Source: Serratia fonticola
Lineage (GTDB): Bacteria; Pseudomonadota; Gammaproteobacteria; Enterobacterales; Enterobacteriaceae
DNA length: 64,000 nt
Direction of reading: 5' to 3'
NCBI RefSeq assembly: GCF_006715025.1
Contig: NZ_VFMK01000001.1
Span: forward strand, 3,162,001 to 3,226,000
Positions 37,385-45,636 of the stretch are shown in pieces. The stretch's first letter is position 1. Each line of letters opens with the position of its first letter. Made by a program: the position numbers and the translations under genes. Under the pieces are notes generated by a model. That model saw nothing but the letters and a program-made list of their open reading frames with translations. It was not told the DNA's origin and did no database searches.

Positions 37385-39155
37385 TTGGCAGCAAGCCACC
37401 GCCCAACCCTATGATGCGGTGATCGTAGGTTCAGGATTTGCGGGGTGTATCATGGCCAAGCAGTTGACCCGCGCAGGCCGCCGGGTGCTGATCGTCGAAG
37501 CCGGGACGGGCAACGACAGCTTCGGCCAGCACCTGGATCATGTGCAAACCTTTATGCAGGCGGTGGCAAAAACACCTAACGCGCCCTATCCCAACTCGCC
37601 CAACGCACCACAGCCAGAAGTGACTGACGTTGAACCCATCACGCCGGGGAAACCTTCGCACAAAGGGTATTTCGTGCAGATGGGCCCCTATCCCTTTGAA
37701 AGTAACTATACCCGCCGGCTGGGTGGCACTTCGCTGCACTGGTTCGGCAGTTGTCCACGGATGTTGCCTGAGGATTTTGCCATCGCCACGCTGTTTGGCC
37801 GTGGCGTGGACTGGCCGCTGAGCTATGAAGAATTGCTGCCGTATTATCAACGCGCTGAACTGGAAATTGGGGTTTCCGCCGACGTGCAGGATCAGCAATA
37901 CCACGGCATCTATTTTGCACCAGGCTATCAGTACCCGATGCAAAAAATCCCCCAGAGCTATCTGGATCGCTGGATGATCGCCGGATTGTCACAGGCCGAA
38001 TTACCCGGTACGGCAGACAAAGCCCAGATCCGCTCTATCCCGCAAGGCAGAAACAGCGTGCCCAATGCGGGTTATACCCCGCGTGGTGCGGTGGGTAATC
38101 CGGCCGTGGGTCACCGCTGCATGGGCAACTCCAGCTGTATTCCTATCTGCCCGATCCAGGCCCGTTACAACGCATTAAAAACCCTGGTGGAAACCGATGC
38201 CGATTTGCTGATCCAGGCGGTTGCTTCTCGTCTGCATATCGCGCCAGAGACAGGTCATATTAGCGCGTTGGACTGCAAGGTATGGAAGAACAACAGCAGT
38301 CATGACTTTGAGCCGATCACCTTACACAGCGAGTTGTTTATTCTGGCTGCCAATGCCATCGAAAACGCCGTGTTATTACAGGCATCACAGGCCTGTCAGT
38401 CCAGCGGAGAGCTGGGGCGCAACCTGATGGATCACCCTGCCATCCTGTCTTGGGGATTAGCGCCGGAAGCGATAGGCGCATTTCGTGGGCCGGGTTTGAC
38501 GTCAACGCTGGTGAATTACCGGGGCGGCGAATTCCGCCGCGAACGCGCCGCATTTGTGCTGGAGATCGGCAACTGGGGCTGGAGTTGGCCACGCAACGAA
38601 CCGGTAGACAGCACGGTGGATATGGTGGATGACGAGCGATTGTATGGCAAGGCGCTACGCCAGCGTCTTGGGCATGTGCTCCCCCGGCAAATCCGCCTGG
38701 ACATGATGACCGAGCAACTGCCGGATGCCGCCAATCGCGTCACGATCGACGATCGTTGGCGTGATCCGCTAGGCAATTATCGGCCAGTGATCCATTACAA
38801 CGTGGACGACTACAGTCAGGGCGGCATGGCGTTTGGCCGCGAAGTGGCCAGCAGCCTTTTCAGCCAACTGGGTATCCAGGATTTCACCCACTATCAGTCG
38901 GACAACCCCGGTTATTTCACCTGGCAAGGTAACGGTTACATCTGGGCGGGCGTTGGCCATGTGGCAGGCACCCACCGGATGGGAACGCGGCCAGATAACT
39001 CGGTAGTCAACCGGCACCAGCAAAGCTGGGATCACCCCAACCTTTACGTCATTGGCTGCGGCAGCATGCCAACGCTGGGCACCTCAAACCCCACGCTCAC
39101 CATGACGGCCCTGACCTTCGCCACAGCCGACCACATACTAGGACGGAAACATTGA
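37371..39155 (+). CDS. GMC oxidoreductase with Fe-S type Cys motif (copy 2)
   Basis: A 594-residue paralogue of the preceding protein, sharing many blocks (YTRRLGGTSLHW, GRGVDWPLSYEELLPYYQRAELEIGVSA, RNLMDHPAILSWG). FAD motif YDAVIVGSGFAGCIMAKQ near residue 13; Cys cluster HRCMGNSSCIPICP (Cys 250, 256, 260); C-terminal GHVAGTHRMGTRPDNSVV with the catalytic His. The tandem pair suggests a duplication and either a heteromeric enzyme or two successive oxidations. The substrate is unknown. Only 1 bp separates its stop from the next start. Confidence 0.85.
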   Translation: MRQIDWQQATAQPYDAVIVGSGFAGCIMAKQLTRAGRRVLIVEAGTGNDSFGQHLDHVQTFMQAVAKTPNAPYPNSPNAPQPEVTDVEPITPGKPSHKGYFVQMGPYPFESNYTRRLGGTSLHWFGSCPRMLPEDFAIATLFGRGVDWPLSYEELLPYYQRAELEIGVSADVQDQQYHGIYFAPGYQYPMQKIPQSYLDRWMIAGLSQAELPGTADKAQIRSIPQGRNSVPNAGYTPRGAVGNPAVGHRCMGNSSCIPICPIQARYNALKTLVETDADLLIQAVASRLHIAPETGHISALDCKVWKNNSSHDFEPITLHSELFILAANAIENAVLLQASQACQSSGELGRNLMDHPAILSWGLAPEAIGAFRGPGLTSTLVNYRGGEFRRERAAFVLEIGNWGWSWPRNEPVDSTVDMVDDERLYGKALRQRLGHVLPRQIRLDMMTEQLPDAANRVTIDDRWRDPLGNYRPVIHYNVDDYSQGGMAFGREVASSLFSQLGIQDFTHYQSDNPGYFTWQGNGYIWAGVGHVAGTHRMGTRPDNSVVNRHQQSWDHPNLYVIGCGSMPTLGTSNPTLTMTALTFATADHILGRKH

Positions 39156-39156
39156 T

Positions 39157-40791
39157 ATGAACATGACCGCAAAAGCCAAGACCTTCCAGCTTGCTGAAAC
39201 CTCGTTTGCCCAACTCGGCTATGTGCAATTTGCCGACGAAAAAAGTCTGGCGCAGGATCTGACCGAACTGCGCGATCTGCTGCAGAACGCCATGCGGCTG
39301 GAACATGCCACCATTCCCCCCTATCTGACGTTGCTCTATACCCTGGATGACGACGTTGACTGGCGTATCATCGAAAGTTTGCGTTCAATCGTCGTTGAAG
39401 AGATGCTGCACTTCACCCTGACAGCCAACCTGCTCAACGCCATCGGCGGGACACCCGCGGTCGATTCGCCCGACTTCCTGCCCAATTATCCCGCACGTCT
39501 GCCTTACGATATTGATGATATTGAAGTGAATCTGTACGGCTTCTCCAAAAACGGCATCTTCCAGGGGATGGTGATCGAGCATCCGAAAGATGTCCGCCCA
39601 CGCGCCATTGCCAATGAAGTTCCCAGCGATATGACCATCGGTGAGTTTTATCTTTACGTTGAATCGCGGCTGCGGGCAGCGGTGGAAACCCATGGAGAAG
39701 CGGCGATTTTCTGTGGTGATCCGCAACGCCAGATCCCGCCGGATGTCTTCTACTACGGCGGCGGAGGCAACGTACTGAAAGTAAACGATCTGAAGACTGC
39801 GATAGCCGCCATGAAGCTGATTACCGATCAGGGTGAAGGCACAGGAAACGATATCTGGGTCGTGGATGAAGATGAGTTGGCCCACTATTTCCGTTTTAGC
39901 CAGATCTACAATGAACGGCTGTATCAAAAAGGCGATACCGTGGCCAGTGGCCCTACCGGCGAGCCGTTCCCGGTGCCGTGGGGGAAAAGCGTGCTGATCG
40001 ACAGCAACGCCAAGGTCAATGATTATCCACCAGGTGAAGTTCGTGACGCCATCATCCGTTTTAACCAGCGTTACTGTCAGTTACTCGGCGATTTGCAAAC
40101 CGCATTTACCGGTGCCCCAGACAAGTTGATGGCCGCCGTGGTGGCAATGTGTGCGCTACGGGATGATTTCCGGGCTATCACCGCTAACCCTTTCCCCGGC
40201 AAAGAATTATTCCACTGCGCCCCCACGTTTGAGTACAGCGTGGCTAACCGCCAGCCGCTGGGTAAACAAGTGTTGATGGCGGCTCCGGCCACCGCAGCTG
40301 TAGCCGCAACCGACAGTGTGGATGCCAGTGCCAGTGCCAGCAATGAGGCCACCCTGGATCAACTGCAGCAAGCCTATTCCACCGGTAACCTGCAGTTGGC
40401 ACTCGCCTGCCTGAGTGACGCGGTGATCTGGGATATCTCCGGCCCCAGCGAATGCCCCTATCTGGGCGTATTTTACGGCCACGAAGGATTCAGCCGCTTT
40501 TGGAAATTGCTCGGTGATACCGTGAATTTTGGCAGCGCGGGCGTCGAGAAATCCTTCTTCAGCGGCGATCAGGCAATGTCCTACGGTGGCGAACAAGGCA
40601 CCACCAAATGCGGCCGCGTGCCCTATCGCTACGACTGGGCAATCCGTTATCAATTCAATGAACAGCATCAAATCACCTTGATGCGTCAGTACTTCAACCC
40701 ACTGAACATTCTTTCGGCGCTGAAAGCCGCGCCTTATCCGGTACCGGCGGCTTGCCCACACTCGGCCAAACCTCAATCCCAACAACAGTAG
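39157..40791 (+). CDS. VioB/RebD-type ferritin-like protein fused to an NTF2/SnoaL-like domain
   Basis: A 544-residue two-domain protein. Residues about 30-250 match the ferritin-like iminophenyl-pyruvate dimer synthase domain found in VioB and RebD; candidate metal ligands are visible in RLEHATIPPYL (Glu49, His50) and VVEEMLHF (Glu81, Glu82, His85). Residues about 397-530 form an NTF2/SnoaL-like domain (LDQLQQAYSTGNLQLALACLSDAVIWDISGP) joined by an Ala-rich linker. VioB-type enzymes couple oxidised amino acid imines in bisindole synthesis; no partner amino-acid oxidase is present here, so a different oxidative or dimerising reaction is inferred. The fusion is unusual. Confidence 0.75.
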   Translation: MNMTAKAKTFQLAETSFAQLGYVQFADEKSLAQDLTELRDLLQNAMRLEHATIPPYLTLLYTLDDDVDWRIIESLRSIVVEEMLHFTLTANLLNAIGGTPAVDSPDFLPNYPARLPYDIDDIEVNLYGFSKNGIFQGMVIEHPKDVRPRAIANEVPSDMTIGEFYLYVESRLRAAVETHGEAAIFCGDPQRQIPPDVFYYGGGGNVLKVNDLKTAIAAMKLITDQGEGTGNDIWVVDEDELAHYFRFSQIYNERLYQKGDTVASGPTGEPFPVPWGKSVLIDSNAKVNDYPPGEVRDAIIRFNQRYCQLLGDLQTAFTGAPDKLMAAVVAMCALRDDFRAITANPFPGKELFHCAPTFEYSVANRQPLGKQVLMAAPATAAVAATDSVDASASASNEATLDQLQQAYSTGNLQLALACLSDAVIWDISGPSECPYLGVFYGHEGFSRFWKLLGDTVNFGSAGVEKSFFSGDQAMSYGGEQGTTKCGRVPYRYDWAIRYQFNEQHQITLMRQYFNPLNILSALKAAPYPVPAACPHSAKPQSQQQ

Positions 40792-40802
40792 GAACCACGC
40801 AC

Positions 40803-41681
40803 ATGTCTAATCAGCAAAATGATTTACCCAGCATCCCGTCGCCGTTCACCATGCCGTTCTACTACGCCTCACTGACCAACGTTGGCGTGTATTATCTGGT
40901 GCCGTTAAGCCGTGTGGAACCTTATTTGCAGGGAACCGGGCTTAGCCCGGCGCGGTTTGGTGATAAGGCGATGGTGAGCTTTAACTTCCAATTATACGCT
41001 GGGCAATTTGCCTCTGGCCTCAATACCCCGCCGGAGAAATGGGGCAGCAGCGGTGCGGCGATCACTCAGGAGCTGGAGCTCAACATTGTTGCCTATCCCG
41101 AGCACCGTAAAGACCAGTTGGCCCCGATTGGCTATCAGGAATTTATTCAAGACGGCGATCAAACCAAGCTGTACGGTAACCATCGCGTCTGGGTGCCTTG
41201 CGATGCCCCTATCGCCATCGCCGCCGGTGAGCAGCTGTTTGGCGAGCCTAAATTTCAGACCACTTTCAAGGTCAATTTAGCCTCACAAAATCCGGTGCGG
41301 ACCAACTCTGCGGTCTATCAACCCGAGTGGGTAGAAACCTGGGGCTTCCGGGTGGACGATCCCAAGGATGCCAATACCGCGATATTCACCTGCATCGTCA
41401 ACACATTGGGCATCAAGGCGATCCCGGGCAACATCTCGCCAATTACCGAGTACGGCGTTCACGATAACAAACTGATCGGTTGCCGCTGGAACATCCTGCA
41501 GGCGATGGATACCTATTTCCTCAACGGCGGCCACGCTGAGGCGGTAAAACTGGTGCTGGGTACCAGCAGCCACCCCATGCGTAAAGATCTGGAGCAGTTG
41601 ATCGGCGGTTGCGCCCCGGTGGCAGTGCAAACCCTCAACTCAGCCCCGGCGGCCATTCAAAGCCGCGCCTATTACCCATAG
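40803..41681 (+). CDS. Acetoacetate decarboxylase-like protein
   Basis: A 292-residue protein of the acetoacetate decarboxylase (ADC) superfamily. The start IPSPFTMPFYYASLTNVGVYYLVP and the segment EQLFGEPKFQTTFKV are typical; the Lys in GEPKF (about 150) sits where ADC has its Schiff-base lysine. ADC enzymes decarboxylate beta-keto acids, while several superfamily members act as aldolases or dehydratases, so the reaction is open. It starts 11 bp after the ferritin-like gene with AGGA upstream and is followed by a hairpin with a T-run before the next gene. Confidence 0.7.
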   Translation: MSNQQNDLPSIPSPFTMPFYYASLTNVGVYYLVPLSRVEPYLQGTGLSPARFGDKAMVSFNFQLYAGQFASGLNTPPEKWGSSGAAITQELELNIVAYPEHRKDQLAPIGYQEFIQDGDQTKLYGNHRVWVPCDAPIAIAAGEQLFGEPKFQTTFKVNLASQNPVRTNSAVYQPEWVETWGFRVDDPKDANTAIFTCIVNTLGIKAIPGNISPITEYGVHDNKLIGCRWNILQAMDTYFLNGGHAEAVKLVLGTSSHPMRKDLEQLIGGCAPVAVQTLNSAPAAIQSRAYYP

Positions 41682-41688
41682 CCGTTTG

Positions 41689-41720
41689 CCCCGCCGCCGG
41701 TTCGGGGCGGGGATGATTTT
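41689..41720 (+). terminator. Terminator-like hairpin inside the operon
   Basis: CCCCGCC (41689) pairs with GGCGGGG (41706), with an inner CCG-GTT-CGG, followed by ATGATTTTT. It sits in the only sizeable gap of the operon (66 bp) and could cut expression of the two distal genes, acting as a partial terminator. Confidence 0.65.
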
Positions 41721-41747
41721 TCGCATGCTACGTTCCGGGAGTCAACC

Positions 41748-43322
41748 ATGAGTGAAGTCGACAATATTTACTTTTCCCGCTTTGCCCAGATCAAGGGGCA
41801 GTCTTTTGACTATATCGTGATTGGTGGCGGTGCCTATGGCACCAGCTTTACCCACCGGGTGCTGCAACATAATCCCCATGCCCGAATTCTGGTGCTGGAG
41901 AAAGGCAACTATCTAATCCCCGACCATATTCAGAACATTCCTCCGGCCTACATCAAACTCAACACCAGCGTAGGCATCCGGCCATGGACGTATCATGGCT
42001 CAGCCGATATGAAGCTCAGCCTTAATTTTATGCCGCAGATCCCTTATGTGGGCGGTCGCGCACTGTTTTGGAACGCCTGGACACCGCAACCCGATAGCAG
42101 CGAAATGCCGGACTGGCCACCGCAGGCGATCGAGCGCCTGGATAATCAATGGTATCCCACTGGTGAATTTATGGGACGCCGTTATTCGCTGGAGATCCCC
42201 GGTAATCGCAACCAGTCACTGAATCGCTTTATGGGGGAACGCCTGTTCTCGCAATTAGCCAATATCAGCGGAGCCAAGCCGCAACCAAGCCCTAGCGCGT
42301 TGGACTCAGCTATGGCAACTGGCCAGGGAGTGGCACCAGAGGATTGGGCCAAGTTTTCGCCCATTTCGGTACTGGTGAATGATGTGCAGGCTTACGCTTC
42401 ACTCAAGGTGGTGGTCAATGCCGAAGTGGAGCAACTGATTGCAGAAGGTGACGTTGTCACCGAAATCATCACTAAAGAAGGCTCACTAAGCGTCGGCAAT
42501 GCCAAGGTGATTTTGGCCTGCAACACGCTAGAAGCCGGGTTTATCCTCACCAAGTCTTTCCCTGACGATAAACTGGTGGGGAAAAACCTTTGCGGTCATA
42601 TCCGCTCCTGGTTGGCCGCCCGTATCCCCGCCAGCAGCCTGCCGGTATTGACCAACCAGTTGCAAACAGTGGCCTATTACCTGCCCGGCATCGATAAAAC
42701 CACCAACCGCTTGATGCACACGCACATCAGCGTGGTCCATAACCCGCAACCGGCGGAAAGCTACGACCTGTTGTACCGTATCCTGCCAGACGCTTCTTCG
42801 CCAGAAGCCGTTGCCACCTATCAGGATCCCGACTACGTGGTGATCATGCTGCACTCCATGGGGGAATTCCTCGGGGAACGCTCGGCTAACTCGTGGAACT
42901 ACGTTACGACCAACGCGCTGGGTGAGGCTGAGGTGTATATCGAGATGCGGGAAACCGACCGTCAATTCTGGGACGCGATGGATAAAACCACCTATGACGT
43001 GATGTTCGCCCTGGCTGGCGATGCCCCCCTTGAGTACCAGCACAATAACCCGGACGGCAGCTTTACCTGGGAAAAATCGCCGCCGGACAATATCCGCAAT
43101 CAGGGGTTAGTGCACGAGGCTGGCACCTTATGGATGGGCGACGATCCTGCAACCTCGGTCACCGCCCTCAACGGTCAGATGCACCGTTACCCGAACGTTT
43201 ATGGCCTGGGCAGCATGCTGTTCCCCCGCCCAGGCTCGTGGAATCCAACGTTGACCGGCGTAGCCCAGTCTTTCGCCCTGGCCGATGAACTCAGTGGCCC
43301 ACATCAGGATCAAAATCAATGA
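41748..43322 (+). CDS. GMC oxidoreductase, distinct third member
   Basis: A 524-residue flavoprotein of the GMC family but well diverged from the tandem pair. FAD motif FDYIVIGGGAYGTSFTHRVL near residue 20; C-terminal signature with candidate catalytic His near VHEAGTLWMGDDPATSV and GSWNPTLTGVAQSFALAD. The Cys cluster of the other two is missing, so electrons must leave differently (oxygen or a quinone). GGGAG precedes the ATG by 6 nt, after the internal hairpin. It overlaps the UbiD-like gene by 4 bp (ATGA). A matS site lies inside. Confidence 0.8.
   Translation: MSEVDNIYFSRFAQIKGQSFDYIVIGGGAYGTSFTHRVLQHNPHARILVLEKGNYLIPDHIQNIPPAYIKLNTSVGIRPWTYHGSADMKLSLNFMPQIPYVGGRALFWNAWTPQPDSSEMPDWPPQAIERLDNQWYPTGEFMGRRYSLEIPGNRNQSLNRFMGERLFSQLANISGAKPQPSPSALDSAMATGQGVAPEDWAKFSPISVLVNDVQAYASLKVVVNAEVEQLIAEGDVVTEIITKEGSLSVGNAKVILACNTLEAGFILTKSFPDDKLVGKNLCGHIRSWLAARIPASSLPVLTNQLQTVAYYLPGIDKTTNRLMHTHISVVHNPQPAESYDLLYRILPDASSPEAVATYQDPDYVVIMLHSMGEFLGERSANSWNYVTTNALGEAEVYIEMRETDRQFWDAMDKTTYDVMFALAGDAPLEYQHNNPDGSFTWEKSPPDNIRNQGLVHEAGTLWMGDDPATSVTALNGQMHRYPNVYGLGSMLFPRPGSWNPTLTGVAQSFALADELSGPHQDQNQ
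42448..42460. other. matS site (MatP binding), GTGACGTTGTCAC
   Basis: Perfect match to GTGACRNYGTCAC inside the third GMC gene, 11.7 kb from dif. Fourth perfect copy in the window. Confidence 0.75.
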
Positions 43323-44965
43323 AGCGACGTAAACTGAAAATTGATGTGCAGAAAGTCCCAAAATCGTACCGCGCCTATCTGGAACTGTTGGCCAGCAAGG
43401 GGGAAGTGGTGGCGATCCCTGATGAGGTGGATTGGTATCTGGAGATTGGCGCTATTCTGCGCCACGCCTGCGAAACGGAAAGCCCGATGCCGCTGTTTAG
43501 CAAGGTGAAGGGCGCACCCGGTTTCCGCGCGGCAGAAATGGGCCCGACGGTCAGCCGCGTGCCGGGCAAACGCTGGCAGCGTCTGGCGCTGATGCTAGGC
43601 TTGCCGGATGATGCCCAGTTGCTAGAGATCCAGGATGCCTTTCTGGATGCCATCGGTCAGCAGCCGCATCCACCGGTGATGGTCGATCCGGCTACCGCAC
43701 CGTGCAAGCAAAACAAATGGGTGGGCGATCAGGTTGATATGACCAAGATCCCGGCCCCCATTCTGCACGACGGTGACGGAGGACGTTATTTCCAGACTGC
43801 CGGAGCCATCATGGTGCGAACTCCACCGGGGGAACCTGTACCGGAAGACGCCTACACGGTAGATAAGGACGCCTGGACCAATTGGTCATTCAGCCGGGCG
43901 ATGATCGCCGGTTCACGGCCACAGAACAACCCGACACCGAAACCTCCACATGCCAGTTCGGTTGGCGTAGCCCACGGCAATGGCCCCCATTACTCCAAGA
44001 ATAATATTGTCGGCCTGTGGCTACCGTTTCAACATAACGGCATGATTTACAACATGTGGACGGCACAGGGGAAAGACTGCCCGTTCGTGATCGCCCTTGG
44101 GGTGCCTCCGGCTGTCACCATGCTGCTGTCTGCCGCACCGCCAGCCTGGCATGATGAATATAACTATGCATCATCATTCCTTGGCCACGGCATTGAGATG
44201 GTGAAAGCGGAAACCTGCGATGTGCTGGTGCCTGCCGAATGTGAAATCATCATCGAGGGCTATGTCAGCGCGGATAAATCCGTAGCTGAAGGCCCCTTTG
44301 GCGAATTCCCTGGTTATCTTTCCAATCAGTCCAGCCTGAAACCCTTGGCAAAAATCACCTGTATCACCTTCCGCGATGAGGCCATTTTGCCGATCTGCAT
44401 TCCAGGTATTCCTATCGACTCTACGCTGATGCTGGGCTGCTTCTGTTTGTCCGCCACCGCCAGAGTCTATTTTGAAAAGTCGGGACTGCCGGTGATCGAC
44501 TGTTTCAGTCCATTGGAGGCGTCTTCTCACTGGCTGGTGATCCGGGTCCGCGACGACTGGCACAAAATTACCGGCATGACGGTCAAAGCCTTTATCGACA
44601 AGATTGCCGAAGTGTTCTGGACCAACCATATTGGTAAAACCACCGCCAAGCTGATCATCGTAGGTGAAGATATTCCCCCTGACGACAGCGACAAAGTGAC
44701 TTGGGCATTGGCAACACGCAATAATCCGGTGCAGGGCGTGTTTCACTACCCGCAGTACGACTCGGATGGCACCGGTTTACAGATTTACCTGGATGTGGCC
44801 ACCAAACTGCGCGGGCGCGGCGGCCTGGTGGCATACAGTTGCCTGCAGATCCAACAGCAGGTCAACCAGCCATTGGAGCAGGTATTGAGCTTTGCCACCA
44901 ATTATCCGCTGCCGCTACAGGAGAAAATCAAAAGCAAATGGTCCGAATGGGGATTTGACCGCTAG
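43319..44965 (+). CDS. UbiD-family prenylated-FMN decarboxylase
   Basis: A 548-residue member of the UbiD family of reversible decarboxylases of aromatic or alpha,beta-unsaturated acids. The conserved segment EIIIEGYVSADKSVAEGPFGEFPGY near residues 305-335 contains the catalytic Glu (EGPFGE); the NWSFSRAMIAG stretch near 195 carries the cofactor-contact Arg. It would need prenylated FMN made by UbiX, which is not encoded in this window. It is the last gene of the operon, translationally coupled to the third GMC gene, and ends at a GC-rich hairpin. The substrate is unknown; with GMC and ADC-like partners an oxidation-decarboxylation route is likely. Confidence 0.85.
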   Translation: MKRRKLKIDVQKVPKSYRAYLELLASKGEVVAIPDEVDWYLEIGAILRHACETESPMPLFSKVKGAPGFRAAEMGPTVSRVPGKRWQRLALMLGLPDDAQLLEIQDAFLDAIGQQPHPPVMVDPATAPCKQNKWVGDQVDMTKIPAPILHDGDGGRYFQTAGAIMVRTPPGEPVPEDAYTVDKDAWTNWSFSRAMIAGSRPQNNPTPKPPHASSVGVAHGNGPHYSKNNIVGLWLPFQHNGMIYNMWTAQGKDCPFVIALGVPPAVTMLLSAAPPAWHDEYNYASSFLGHGIEMVKAETCDVLVPAECEIIIEGYVSADKSVAEGPFGEFPGYLSNQSSLKPLAKITCITFRDEAILPICIPGIPIDSTLMLGCFCLSATARVYFEKSGLPVIDCFSPLEASSHWLVIRVRDDWHKITGMTVKAFIDKIAEVFWTNHIGKTTAKLIIVGEDIPPDDSDKVTWALATRNNPVQGVFHYPQYDSDGTGLQIYLDVATKLRGRGGLVAYSCLQIQQQVNQPLEQVLSFATNYPLPLQEKIKSKWSEWGFDR

Positions 44966-44974
44966 AAATAACCG

Positions 44975-45000
44975 CCCCGCACCGCGCTGGCGGCGTGGGG
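44975..45000. terminator. GC-rich hairpin between convergent UbiD-like and methyltransferase genes
   Basis: CCCCGCACCGC - GCTG - GCGGCGTGGGG, an 11-bp stem with one mismatch and one G-U pair, 9 bp after the operon's last stop codon. No U-run on the plus strand. Confidence 0.55.
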
Positions 45001-45001
45001 C

Positions 45002-45610
45002 TCACTCATGGCGCTGTGCCAGCCAAACGGTATGCCCACAGCAATCGGCATCTTCGGCCACCATTTTCACCACGCCAAACCCCTGCTCCAGCAATAACTG
45101 GCGGTATTCTGCTGCAGACAGGCTGGCATGATAAAGGGCTTCCCCCTCAAATGTGCCGATCGCCTCTCCATCGTCTGGGCCGCTGGTGAACATCAACGCC
45201 GCCCCAGGATTGGCATGTTGGCGGAAAATCGCAAACATTTTACGCTGATCTTCACGCGTCAGATGGAAAAAGCTGTCCCAGGCAATAACCCCATCAAAGC
45301 GCTCCGTTAACGCCAGTGCTCGCATATCGGCCACTGCCCAGCGCTGCTGAGGGAAACGTTGCCGACAGCGCTCAATCATCGGCGTTGAGCTATCCACGCC
45401 CATCACCTGAAATCCCCGACGGATAAAATAATCCGCAATCGGCATACCGTTACCACAGCCAATATCCAAAATCCGCCCACTTGCAGGCAACAGATTGAGG
45501 AACCGGTCCAACCAAGGCTGTTCAAACAGATCGATTGACCGCTTCTGCTGAAAAGCCTCAGCATGCTGCTCATAAATACCGATGATGTTTTTAGCCAGCG
45601 GATTGGACAT
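45002..45610 (-). CDS. Class I SAM-dependent methyltransferase
   Basis: A 202-residue small-molecule methyltransferase. Motif I is GRILDIGCGNGMPIADYFI near residue 45, the strand-2 acidic residue is in VMGVDSS, and VIAWDSFFHLTREDQRKMFAIFRQHANPGAALMFTSG is the later core. ATG 45610 has AGGAGGG close upstream; a GTG 3 bp earlier is less likely. It is convergent to the seven-gene operon, so cotranscription is excluded, though a functional link remains possible. Confidence 0.8.
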   Translation of the reverse strand: MSNPLAKNIIGIYEQHAEAFQQKRSIDLFEQPWLDRFLNLLPASGRILDIGCGNGMPIADYFIRRGFQVMGVDSSTPMIERCRQRFPQQRWAVADMRALALTERFDGVIAWDSFFHLTREDQRKMFAIFRQHANPGAALMFTSGPDDGEAIGTFEGEALYHASLSAAEYRQLLLEQGFGVVKMVAEDADCCGHTVWLAQRHE

Positions 45611-45636
45611 CACGCCCTCCTTTTATTGCGGTGCCA

